Positions 53,671-61,188 of a stretch of DNA of 64,000 bases are shown here, piece after piece. A program made the translations under genes and the position numbers. Location: contig URKU01000002.1 of the NCBI GenBank assembly GCA_900548515.1, positions 16,682 to 80,681 on the forward strand, in the 5' to 3' direction. How positions within the stretch are numbered: position 1 is the stretch's first letter; the number at the start of each line of letters is the position of its first letter. The notes under the pieces are model-generated. The model saw only the letters and a list, made by a program, of their open reading frames with translations, searched no databases and was not told where the DNA came from. The DNA is from an uncultured Collinsella sp. GTDB taxonomy: Bacteria > Actinomycetota > Coriobacteriia > Coriobacteriales > Coriobacteriaceae.

Positions 53671-53839
53671 GGAAGCTGTGTCCCGGAATGAGCGCTCGGA
53701 ATGGGATGCATTTTCCGGTAGAAGCTTCAGCGGAAAGTGCATCCCAGAATTCAGGCTCAGAACGGGACACGCTTTCCGGATGGGATGCTTGGCGGAAACT
53801 ACGGCCCAGTTTTTGGCTCCAGAACGGGATACATTTTCC
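53671..53839. repeat. 62-bp-period hairpin array B (3 units)
   Basis: Units at 53671-53716, 53732-53777 and 53794-53839, all exactly 46 bp with spacers of 15 and 16. The same consensus and orientation as units 1-4 of array A. The middle unit pairs AAAGTGCATCCC with GGGACACGCTTT; G-T pairs and changed pairs keep the stem. The 53374-53965 gap holds this array, the small hairpin at 53461 and the inverted repeat at 53895; no gene seen. Confidence 0.9.
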
Positions 53840-53894
53840 GGAACGGTCCACGTGCGGTGGTGCGCCGCCCCTTTTGCGTGCGCCGCTTGTCGAA

Positions 53895-53950
53895 TTACGT
53901 TATAGCTAGCTATATTATAGAAAGGTATAATATAGCTAGCTATAACGTAA
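53895..53950. promoter_or_regulatory. 25-bp perfect inverted repeat in the ATPase promoter
   Basis: Left arm 53895-53919 and right arm 53926-53950 are fully complementary with a 6-base loop (GAAAGG). The arms contain TATAGCTAGCTATATTATA, so each holds its own palindrome (TAGCTAGCTA). TATAAT occurs at 53926-53931. It ends 15 bases before the ATPase ATG, so the promoter lies within the repeat. Strikingly AT-rich against its surroundings. Could be an operator or the footprint of a mobile element. Confidence 0.8.
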
Positions 53951-53965
53951 AGGAAGGATGGCCCT

Positions 53966-55345
53966 ATGTTTATCGGAAGAACGGCGGAAATGTCCGAGCT
54001 CAATCGACTGTATGGCACGGGCTCCTTTGAGATGCCTGTAATTTACGGCCGCCGTCGCGTGGGCAAAACGCGTCTTATCACAGAGTTCATCCAAGGCAAG
54101 AAGGCTATTTACTTTCAAGCTCGTCGTACCAATGCAGAGGCAAACCTGCATGGCTTTAGCCAGGCGATACTTGCGGGCTCCGTTGGTGTTGCTGGCGTGT
54201 CGTTTCGTAGTTTTGACGAGGCGTTCGATGCATTGGCTACCATGGCTCGCACGGAACGTTTGATTGTCGTGATCGACGAGTATCCCTATCTCGCCCAATC
54301 GAATCCCGAGATCAGCTCGTTGCTGCAAGACAAGATCGATCACTTGTACAAAGAGACCAAGCTTATGCTGATCCTATGCGGCTCGTCTCTTTCGTTTATG
54401 GAGGAACAGGTGTTGGGCTACGAGAGCCCACTATACGGTAGGCGTACGGCCCAGTTTAAGATCATGCCGCTCGATTTTACGACGACCCTCGGCCTGTGGA
54501 AGAGCATGAGTCGCGAAGACGCTGCGGTTTGCTATGGCATGACGGGCGGCATTCCTGCATATATCGAGAAAGTCGATCCTGTTGCACCGCTCAAGGACAA
54601 CATCAAACGTCTTTTTCTAACTCCTACGGGCTATCTCTTTGAGGAGCCGAGTAACCTGCTATTGCAAGAGTGCCGCAATCCCGAGCAATATGATGCGATC
54701 GTGCAAGCAATTGCCCAGGGGCGCTCGAAGATCTCGGAGATTGCGAGCTCTACGGGAATCCCTGCGAGCAACGTAAAGAGCTATGTGGATAAGCTGGCGT
54801 CGCTTGGGATTGTCGAGCGCGAGCTGCCCCTAAACGAGACGAGCAATAAGCGAGCCGTGTATCTGCTGAGCGACCAGATGTTTAGGTTCTGGTATAAGTT
54901 TGTGCCGCAGAACATTGGGCTGATTCAAAACGATATGGCCGAGATGGCGTATAAGCGCATTGAGCCGCACGTATCGGATTACATGGGTACGGTCTTTGAG
55001 CTTATATGCAGACAATACGTGTACGAACTCGCGCGCGCGGGCCAGCTCGATGTGGTTCCGGCAAGCGTCGGGCGCTGGTGGGGGACGGATAATCGCACGC
55101 ATACGCAGGAAGAAATCGACTTGATTGTTGACGATGGCGAGGGCGCTACGCTGTTTGCGGAGTGCAAATGGCGCAATGAACCGGTGGGCGAAGACGTGCT
55201 GCAAAAGCTCGTGCACCGAAGCGAGCTCTTTAGACGGCAACGAAAAAGCTATGCGCTTTTCTCAAAAAGCGGTTTTACGCAGGGATGTCGGGATGCCGCG
55301 GAGAGTAGGGGAGACGTCAAGCTGATCTCGTTTGCCGAGATGTGA
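53966..55345 (+). CDS. AAA ATPase with DUF234 C-terminal domain
   Basis: 459 residues of the archaeal-type ATPase family also common in gut bacteria. Walker A IYGRRRVGKTRLI near residue 27, Walker B LIVVIDEYPYL near residue 105, and sensor LILCGSSLSFMEE follow. A winged-helix segment lies around residues 250-290, and then a DUF234 region with a PD-(D/E)xK-like EIDLIVDD...LFAECKWRNEP core. Its job is unknown; such proteins are suspected nucleases or mobile-element functions. ATG at 53966 with AAGGAAGG upstream. Flanked on both sides by hairpin arrays. Confidence 0.8.
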   Translation: MFIGRTAEMSELNRLYGTGSFEMPVIYGRRRVGKTRLITEFIQGKKAIYFQARRTNAEANLHGFSQAILAGSVGVAGVSFRSFDEAFDALATMARTERLIVVIDEYPYLAQSNPEISSLLQDKIDHLYKETKLMLILCGSSLSFMEEQVLGYESPLYGRRTAQFKIMPLDFTTTLGLWKSMSREDAAVCYGMTGGIPAYIEKVDPVAPLKDNIKRLFLTPTGYLFEEPSNLLLQECRNPEQYDAIVQAIAQGRSKISEIASSTGIPASNVKSYVDKLASLGIVERELPLNETSNKRAVYLLSDQMFRFWYKFVPQNIGLIQNDMAEMAYKRIEPHVSDYMGTVFELICRQYVYELARAGQLDVVPASVGRWWGTDNRTHTQEEIDLIVDDGEGATLFAECKWRNEPVGEDVLQKLVHRSELFRRQRKSYALFSKSGFTQGCRDAAESRGDVKLISFAEM

Positions 55346-55355
55346 GGGCGGGGAT

Positions 55356-55711
55356 AATGAAGCGCGTCCTGATTTGATGCTGGGAATGGGATGTGCTTTC
55401 CTTTTGCGACCTTTGGCGGAAAGTGCGTTCCAGATTTCGGCTTCAGAATGGGATGCCGTTTCCGGATCGGCCCTCAGGCGGAAACTACGACCCGGAATTT
55501 GGCTCCAAAACGGGATACGCTTTCCCGGTGGCATCTCTAGCGGAAACTGCATCCAGGAATGAGCTCTCGGAACGGGACACGCTTTCCCATCGGGGCTTCA
55601 AACGGAAACCGTGTTCCGGAATTGAGCCTCAGGGTGGGACGCATTTTCCGGTAGAGGCCTGGGACGGAAGGCGTGTCCCAGAATCCGGCTAATCCGATGG
55701 CCAGGTGGTTG
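55356..55711. repeat. 62-bp-period hairpin array C (6 units)
   Basis: Units start at 55356 (degenerate left arm), 55418, 55480, 55542, 55604 and 55666 (right arm eroded): an exact 62-base step throughout. Same 14-18-14 design as arrays A and B. The array fills most of the gap between the ATPase and the small toxin-like gene. Confidence 0.9.
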
Positions 55712-55749
55712 AGCGAGCGGGCTCCGGGGCTCCATTACTGAAAATTCAT

Positions 55750-55778
55750 TTGTTAAACCTGGCAACCGTAGGTAGAAT
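55750..55778 (+). promoter_or_regulatory. promoter of the antisense RNA
   Basis: TTGTTA (55750-55755), 17 bases, TAGAAT (55773-55778). A good sigma-70-type promoter pointing toward the toxin-like gene on the other strand. Confidence 0.55.
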
Positions 55779-55785
55779 AAAGTCG

Positions 55786-55870
55786 ACGGCAGCCCAAGGG
55801 TGATAGCTGGGCAGCGCCGTTACTTAGTTCAAGGGGTCAATGCCTTAACGGCGTCGACCCCTCTTCTTTT
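55786..55870 (+). ncRNA. candidate antisense antitoxin RNA
   Basis: An RNA of about 85 nt would start near 55786 and end at a hairpin: GGGGTC (55833-55838) with GACCCC (55856-55861), inner GCC/GGC pairs, then TCTTCTTTT. A first hairpin uses GCCCA/TGGGC (55792-55811). Its 3' third is complementary to the last codons and stop of the minus-strand peptide gene, the geometry of RatA/TxpA-type antitoxin RNAs. Start and end are estimates. Confidence 0.5.
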
Positions 55871-55970
55871 GCTTCGTACGCTGCTTAAGTGCCTCGGAAA
55901 GTCCGATAAGCGCCGTGAGGAGCGAGACCAAAGCGGTCAGGAGCTTCACGAAATCAATCAGATCGGTCAT
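55845..55970 (-). CDS. 41-residue hydrophobic-basic peptide, toxin-like
   Basis: MTDLIDFVKLLTALVSLLTA continues with LIGLSEALKQ and ends in a strongly basic tail (RTKQKKRGRRR). The one hydrophobic helix of about 20 residues and the cationic C-terminus are the layout of holin-like type I toxins (TxpA, BsrG, TisB classes). ATG at 55970 has GGAGG eight bases before it; the ATG six bases earlier overlaps that site. A LexA-like box lies about 90 bases upstream and a convergent RNA overlaps the 3' end. No homology is asserted; toxicity is inferred from form and setting. Confidence 0.6.
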   Translation of the reverse strand: MTDLIDFVKLLTALVSLLTALIGLSEALKQRTKQKKRGRRR

Positions 55971-56033
55971 GGGCATCACCTCCCGTCGCATGGAGGGCGC
56001 TGCCCGGCACATGGAACTGCCGTCAACAACTGC

Positions 56034-56074
56034 CATTCTATCAAAGCGCGGTCATAAATACGAATATATGTTCG
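56034..56074 (-). promoter_or_regulatory. LexA-like box and promoter of the toxin-like gene
   Basis: CGAATATATGTTCG (56061-56074; CGAACATATATTCG on the minus strand) differs at one position from the palindrome CGAACATATGTTCG. On the minus strand TAGAAT (56039-56034) is a -10 hexamer, and the TTCG end of the box overlaps the -35 position at about 18-base spacing. LexA bound here would block transcription. The rest of 55971-56439 holds the repeat/hairpin at 56223 and nothing coding. Confidence 0.5.
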
Positions 56075-56222
56075 ATAATAACAGCAACGTGATTCCCTCG
56101 AATAGCAGCCTTTCGTAAGGGCGGCAGAAGACGGCGCTGGGCGATTGGGGCTAGACGCGCAGGTCTTCGTCACCGAAAGCCCGTTTGATTAACCAGCCCT
56201 CTGTAGGTACACTGCATATTGA

Positions 56223-56270
56223 TGGGCCCGGGATGACCGCTGATTCAAGTCACCGGGCCTAAATCTTTTT
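56223..56270 (+). terminator. hairpin with TCAAGTCA repeat before exonuclease gene
   Basis: GGCCCGG and TGAC pair with GTCA and CCGGGCC around CGCTGATTCAA, followed by TAAATCTTTTT. It would act as an intrinsic terminator. Its ATGACC-x-CTGA-x-TCAAGTCA sequence recurs at 57184-57202 on the far side of the exonuclease gene. Confidence 0.55.
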
Positions 56271-56439
56271 CATGCATTTGAATAGAGCGGGCAACTCTCT
56301 TGGGGCCGTCTGCATGGCGTGTGCCTGGCGCATGGTATTGCGCCCAGCTTTCATGTCCGCGCGGCCACCTATCCTTACGGCAATGTAGCCGCCTATGTAG
56401 CAAGCGGCAGGCAACGGAGAAAGGCCCTAACCGTGTCAG

Positions 56440-57168
56440 TTGAAAAAGACGCCGGGTATCTCGGCTATCGATACGACGAACTTTGCGCGCCAGATTGTGC
56501 TGGACTTTGAGTTTGCGCCGGTGCCAAAGCAGCGCCAGCGCCGTGGACTGCGCAATGAGATTATCGAGGTCGGCGCCGTCAAGCTCGATTACCACGGCAA
56601 CGTTATGGGCGAGTTCTCGCAGTTTGTGCAGACGGAATTTACCGAAGGCGTTGCGTTTCCCGTCCGCGAGCTCACAGGTATATCGGCCGTGGACACCGCG
56701 ATGGCCGACCCGCTCTACATGGTGATCAAAAGGCTCAGCGATTGGATCGGCCGCTACTCCGCCCAGATAGTTTGCTGGAGCGGGACGGACCGTCGACAGC
56801 TTATGACCGAGCGCCAGGCAAAGCAAATCGACCTTGCCGCATTTCCTACGGACTGGGCCGATCTGCAGGCGTTTTACACCTCGATCATGGACGTGGGCAG
56901 CCACGAGTGCGTCTCTTTGAATGACGCGGCGACGTGGTTTGGCATCGAGTTTGACGAGTCGACGGGTCACGCCCACAGTGCCCTAGCCGACGCGCGCGTG
57001 ACCGCCAAGTTGCTCAAGCAGGTGATGGACGGGGACTATCGCGTGAGTCCGCGTGCTCAGGAGATCCGCCAGCGGTGGAGGATGGGCGATCGAGCCCAGA
57101 TGCGCCTTTCCAACAAGTGCCCCGAGCTGGGCGACCTGCTGCTGAAGCTGAAGGCGGAGGGGAGGTAG
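56440..57168 (+). CDS. DEDDh-family 3'-5' exonuclease
   Basis: 242 residues. Exonuclease motifs: VLDFEFAPV (motif I, D-x-E near residue 22), the central NEIIEVGAVKL, a middle SGTDRRQL (motif II) and HSALADARVTAKLL (motif III, with H-x4-D). It resembles KapD/ERI1-like DNA/RNA-trimming enzymes. TTG at 56440 is the most upstream usable start; the ribosome site GGAGAAAGG lies 15 bases away, so the start is uncertain. Flanked by two copies of a 36-bp repeat. Confidence 0.8.
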   Translation: MKKTPGISAIDTTNFARQIVLDFEFAPVPKQRQRRGLRNEIIEVGAVKLDYHGNVMGEFSQFVQTEFTEGVAFPVRELTGISAVDTAMADPLYMVIKRLSDWIGRYSAQIVCWSGTDRRQLMTERQAKQIDLAAFPTDWADLQAFYTSIMDVGSHECVSLNDAATWFGIEFDESTGHAHSALADARVTAKLLKQVMDGDYRVSPRAQEIRQRWRMGDRAQMRLSNKCPELGDLLLKLKAEGR

Positions 57169-57169
57169 G

Positions 57170-57212
57170 CGGGGCTCCGGGAATGACCTCTGACTCAAGT
57201 CAACGGGGCTCA
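57170..57212. repeat. second copy of the TCAAGTCA repeat after the exonuclease
   Basis: GGGGCTCCGGGAATGACC, TCTGACTCAAGTCAACGGGG matches 56223-56260 closely. Unlike the first copy it does not fold into a long stem. The two copies bracket the exonuclease gene about 950 bases apart. Confidence 0.55.
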
Positions 57213-57242
57213 TTTTGCTTTCTTTGGAGCTTTCTCACGGGG

Positions 57243-57272
57243 CTGACTTTACTTCGTCTCATTTAGTATAAA
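57243..57272 (+). promoter_or_regulatory. candidate hsdRMS promoter
   Basis: CTGACT (57243-57248) and TATAAA (57267-57272), 18 bases apart, about 90 bases before hsdR. Motif match only. Confidence 0.35.
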
Positions 57273-57359
57273 GCGGCTGCTAGATTGCATAGTGATGATA
57301 AAATTAATCAACTCAACATCAATAGCTGTCGCTTTGCGCAATGAGGGGTTCCGAGACGT

Positions 57360-59690
57360 ATGAACGAGTCTGACACACGGCTTAAACTCATTGATCCTGC
57401 GATTATGAAGTCGTGGGATCGCAATACCCAAGTCTTCACTGAGTATTTCTTTACCAGTGGCGAGATTGTTGTGCGCGGAAGTATGGTCACCCGTAAAGAC
57501 AAGAAGAAGGCTGACTACCTTCTGATGTATGCTCCGGGCATCCCTATCGCAATCGTCGAGGCTAAGGATACGGAGCACACCGTTGATGCCGGTCTCCAAC
57601 AGGGGATGGGATATGCCCAGCTGCTCGATATTCCGTTTGCGTACAGCTCAAATGGAAAGGGTTTTGTTGAGCACGATTTTCTTACCGGGAAAGAGCGCGC
57701 TCTTGCCATGGACGAGTTTCCCACTCCGGCGGAACTTTGGACACGATACTCAAAAGCTAAGGGGCTTGAACATCCGTATAGCCAGGAGATTGTGACCGCT
57801 CCGTATTACCAGGAGCATGGCGGCAATCATCCTCGCTACTATCAGTGCATCGCCATCAATCGTACGCTTGAAGCTATTGCGCGAGGTAAGAATCGCATCT
57901 TGCTCGTTATGGCAACGGGAACGGGAAAGACTTTTACGGCTTTTCAAATCGTTCATCGCTTGCGACAGACTACCGAGGTTCGTAAGGTTCTCTATCTGGC
58001 GGACCGCAATATTCTCGTCGATCAGACCATAGACGGCGATTTCAAGCCTCTCAAGAGGGTTACAACCAAGGTCGTAGGTCGAAAGCTCGATTCTGCTTAC
58101 GAGGTCTATTTCTCGCTCTACCAACAGCTTGTTGGAGAAAACGGTGAAGAAATATTCCGCGAGTTCGACTCGGAATTCTTCGATTTGATTATCGTCGACG
58201 AGTGCCATCGCGGAAGCGCCGCGGCGGACTCCGCATGGCGTAAGGTACTTGAGTATTTCAATTGTGCAATTCAAATCGGTATGACGGCTACGCCAAAGGA
58301 GACTGAAGAGGTTTCAAACATTACCTACTTCGGCGAACCTGTCTACACCTACTCCCTTAAACAGGGAATCGAGGATGGCTTTCTCGCCCCGTATAAAGTT
58401 ATTCGTCCTAAGCTGAACGTCGACATTTACGGATACCGTACCGAGGAAGGCACCATAGATGATCGCGGCGAAGCTCTGCCCAAACGTGTTTTCGAGAAGC
58501 AAGACTTCGACAGCGAGATTGTCATCAAAGAGCGCTACGAGGAAGTTGCCAAGCGGATAACTCAATTTCTAAAGGAGACGGATCGTTACTCCAAGACCAT
58601 AGTCTTTTGCGTTGACATCGAGCATGCCGAAAATATGCGACGTGCCCTTGTAAACGAGAACGCCGATATCGTAAGAGATCACCCCACCTACATCATGAAG
58701 ATTACGGGTGACGACAGGGAAGGTAAGGCTCAGTTAGATAACTTCATCGACCCCGACGAGAAATACCCGACCATCGTTACGACTTCGAAGCTTCTCACCA
58801 CTGGTGTTAATTGCAAGACGTGTAAGGTAGTCGTGCTCGACAACAAGTTCGGTGAGCACGGAATGACGGAGTTCAAGCAGATTATCGGCCGCGGAACCCG
58901 TATCTGTGAGGACTACGACAAACTCTATTTCACCATCCTCGATTTTCGTGACGCATCGCGTTTGTTTGCAGATCCCGAGTTTGATGGCGAACCTGTTGTT
59001 GTGTTTGAGCCTAATCCGGGTGACCCCATTGCGGATCCGGGTCCCGGCGGCAATGGCGGCAGTCCCGTTCCGCCTCCGCCTCCGATCGTAGACCCACCCG
59101 TATTGCCGCCGGACGATCCGTCCTCCCATGTGAAATATCACGTTCATGGGGCCGACGTCTATGTAGTGTCGGAGATGGTGCAGTATTACTCCTCCGATGG
59201 CCTTCTTGTAACTGAGAGCCTTAAGGACTATACGCGAAAAAACATTCTCGGCGAATACGACACTCTTGACCACTTCCTAGCGGCGTGGAACTCTGAACAT
59301 AAGAAACAAGCGATTATCGATGAGCTGCGCGCGCGTGGCGTATTCCTGGATGAGCTGCGGCTCGAGACTGGACAGGAGCAAATGAGCGACTTTGACCTCA
59401 TTTGCCACATTGCTTACGACCAGAGACCTCTTACGCGCAGCGAGAGAGCCAATAGTGTCAAGAAAAAGGGCGTGCTCTATGAGTATGCCGGCGTCGCGCG
59501 TGAGGTCCTTGAAGCGCTTCTCGACAAATATGCGACGTCGAACCTCGTAGACTTGGACGACACCCACGTCCTCGACCTCGAGGAATTCCGTCGGTTTGGC
59601 AGCCCAATGAAGATCGTCGCCGCATTCGGCGGCAAACAACAGTACATTCAGGCAGCGCAGATGCTCGAGGACGAGCTCTACATCGCATAG
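57360..59690 (+). CDS. hsdR: type I restriction enzyme R subunit
   Basis: 776 residues. Nuclease part at the N-terminus (ADYLLMYAPGIPIAIVEAKD, the PD-(E/D)xK core). A superfamily 2 helicase motor follows: Walker A LLVMATGTGKTFTAF, the DECH box VDECHRGS, and GMTATPKETEE. The C-terminal EcoEI-type domain follows a proline/glycine-rich linker (residues ~560-590) which is unusual. ATG at 57360. It cuts unmodified DNA after translocation, together with HsdM and HsdS encoded next. GC content is lower than in the housekeeping half, suggesting transfer. Confidence 0.93.
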   Translation: MNESDTRLKLIDPAIMKSWDRNTQVFTEYFFTSGEIVVRGSMVTRKDKKKADYLLMYAPGIPIAIVEAKDTEHTVDAGLQQGMGYAQLLDIPFAYSSNGKGFVEHDFLTGKERALAMDEFPTPAELWTRYSKAKGLEHPYSQEIVTAPYYQEHGGNHPRYYQCIAINRTLEAIARGKNRILLVMATGTGKTFTAFQIVHRLRQTTEVRKVLYLADRNILVDQTIDGDFKPLKRVTTKVVGRKLDSAYEVYFSLYQQLVGENGEEIFREFDSEFFDLIIVDECHRGSAAADSAWRKVLEYFNCAIQIGMTATPKETEEVSNITYFGEPVYTYSLKQGIEDGFLAPYKVIRPKLNVDIYGYRTEEGTIDDRGEALPKRVFEKQDFDSEIVIKERYEEVAKRITQFLKETDRYSKTIVFCVDIEHAENMRRALVNENADIVRDHPTYIMKITGDDREGKAQLDNFIDPDEKYPTIVTTSKLLTTGVNCKTCKVVVLDNKFGEHGMTEFKQIIGRGTRICEDYDKLYFTILDFRDASRLFADPEFDGEPVVVFEPNPGDPIADPGPGGNGGSPVPPPPPIVDPPVLPPDDPSSHVKYHVHGADVYVVSEMVQYYSSDGLLVTESLKDYTRKNILGEYDTLDHFLAAWNSEHKKQAIIDELRARGVFLDELRLETGQEQMSDFDLICHIAYDQRPLTRSERANSVKKKGVLYEYAGVAREVLEALLDKYATSNLVDLDDTHVLDLEEFRRFGSPMKIVAAFGGKQQYIQAAQMLEDELYIA

Positions 59691-59709
59691 AGAAAGGTAG
59701 CGATAGCAA

Positions 59710-61188
59710 ATGGCACTGGGATCTCTCGTAAAGACCCTGCAGAACATCATGCGCAAAGACGCCGGCATCAATGGCGATGCGCAGCGCATTGAGCAGATGA
59801 CTTGGCTTTTCTTCCTCAAGATTTACGATGCCAAGGAGCAGGAGTGGGAGTTTCACGATGACTCCTATCAGTCCATCATCCCCGAGCGCCTGCGCTGGTA
59901 TAGCTGGGCGCACGATGCGAAAGACGGCAAGGCGCTTACTGGCGATGAGCTTCTCGACTTTGTGAACAATGATCTATTCAAGACTCTTGAGAGTCTTGAG
60001 CTTGCACCTGATGCGCCTTTGCGACACGTCGTCGTCAAGGCTGCTTTTACTGACGCCAACAACTACATGAAGGATGGGATTCTACTTCGTCAAGTCATCA
60101 ACGAGATTGACGAGTCGGTTGATTTTACCGAGTACAAAGAGCGCCACGCCTTCGGTGAAATTTACGAGACCATCCTGAAAGACTTACAGTCCGCGGGTAA
60201 TGCCGGCGAGTTTTACACGCCCCGAGCGGTGACTGACTTTATGGCCCAGGCACTTGCGCCCAAGCTCGGCGAGACTGTGGCTGACTTCGCGTGTGGCACG
60301 GGCGGCTTTTTGACGAGCGCCCTCAAGATTCTCGACTCCCAGGTTCAGACTCCAGCCGATCGTGAACTCTATGCAAGATCGGTCTACGGCATCGAGAAGA
60401 AGCAGCTCCCTTACCTGCTGTGCGTGACCAACATGCTGTTGCACGATATCGATAATCCTGAAGTCTTTCACGATAACTCTCTCGAGAAGGATGTTCGCGA
60501 GTGGAAGCACAAGCCTGACGGCCAGTTTGACGTCGTACTTATGAACCCGCCCTATGGCGGGTCCGAGAGTGCATCGGTGCAAAACAACTTCCCTGTTGCA
60601 CTCCGTAGCTCCGAGACCGCAGATCTATTCCTTGGACTCATTCTTTATCGTCTTAAGCGAGGCGGCCGCGCTGCTGTTATCATTCCGGATGGTTTTCTCT
60701 TTGGCCAGGATAGTGCAAAGACGGAGATCAAGCGTCGCCTGCTTGAGGACATGAACTTGCATACTGTCTTGCGCCTTCCACAGAGTGTTTTCGCTCCGTA
60801 CACGAGCATCACTACTAACGTTCTGTTCTTCGATAATACGGGGGCCTCTGAGGGCGTTTGGTTCTATCGCATGGACATGCCCGAGGGGTATAAACACTTC
60901 TCTAAGACCAAGCCCATTAGGATCGAACATTTTGCACCTGTAAAGGAATGGTGGGAGAACCGTCGGGATATCGAGGAAGACGGCAATCCCAAGGCCAAGT
61001 ACTATACGGTTGACGAGTTGCGAGACGGCGGTTTTAACTTTGACGTGTGCGGCTATCCTCACGAGGAAGAGGAGATCTTACCGCCTGACGAACTGATCAG
61101 GAACTACAAAGAAGAGCGCGCTAAGCTCGATGCCGAGATTGACCAGAAGCTTGCTCGTATTTGCGAGATTCTTGGGATTGAGGCGTAG
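59710..61188 (+). CDS. hsdM: type I restriction-modification DNA methyltransferase
   Basis: 492 residues. SAM-binding FACGTGGFLTSAL and catalytic NPPYGG of N6-adenine methyltransferases are present, with the HsdM N-terminal helical domain before them (AQRIEQMTWLFFLKIYDAKE). It methylates the site chosen by HsdS. Its TAG stop directly precedes the hsdS ATG. Confidence 0.95.
   Translation: MALGSLVKTLQNIMRKDAGINGDAQRIEQMTWLFFLKIYDAKEQEWEFHDDSYQSIIPERLRWYSWAHDAKDGKALTGDELLDFVNNDLFKTLESLELAPDAPLRHVVVKAAFTDANNYMKDGILLRQVINEIDESVDFTEYKERHAFGEIYETILKDLQSAGNAGEFYTPRAVTDFMAQALAPKLGETVADFACGTGGFLTSALKILDSQVQTPADRELYARSVYGIEKKQLPYLLCVTNMLLHDIDNPEVFHDNSLEKDVREWKHKPDGQFDVVLMNPPYGGSESASVQNNFPVALRSSETADLFLGLILYRLKRGGRAAVIIPDGFLFGQDSAKTEIKRRLLEDMNLHTVLRLPQSVFAPYTSITTNVLFFDNTGASEGVWFYRMDMPEGYKHFSKTKPIRIEHFAPVKEWWENRRDIEEDGNPKAKYYTVDELRDGGFNFDVCGYPHEEEEILPPDELIRNYKEERAKLDAEIDQKLARICEILGIEA

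Noticed and set aside
53671..53839. Integron attC sites
   Set aside because: The hairpins between single genes recall cassettes, but the attC core (RYYYAAC) is absent and there is no integron integrase; the only recombinase belongs to hsdS.
56319..56510. Short plus-strand frame overlapping the exonuclease start
   Set aside because: It has no family sequence, and the exonuclease frame carries the recognisable catalytic motifs. A frameshift joining the two is not supported.
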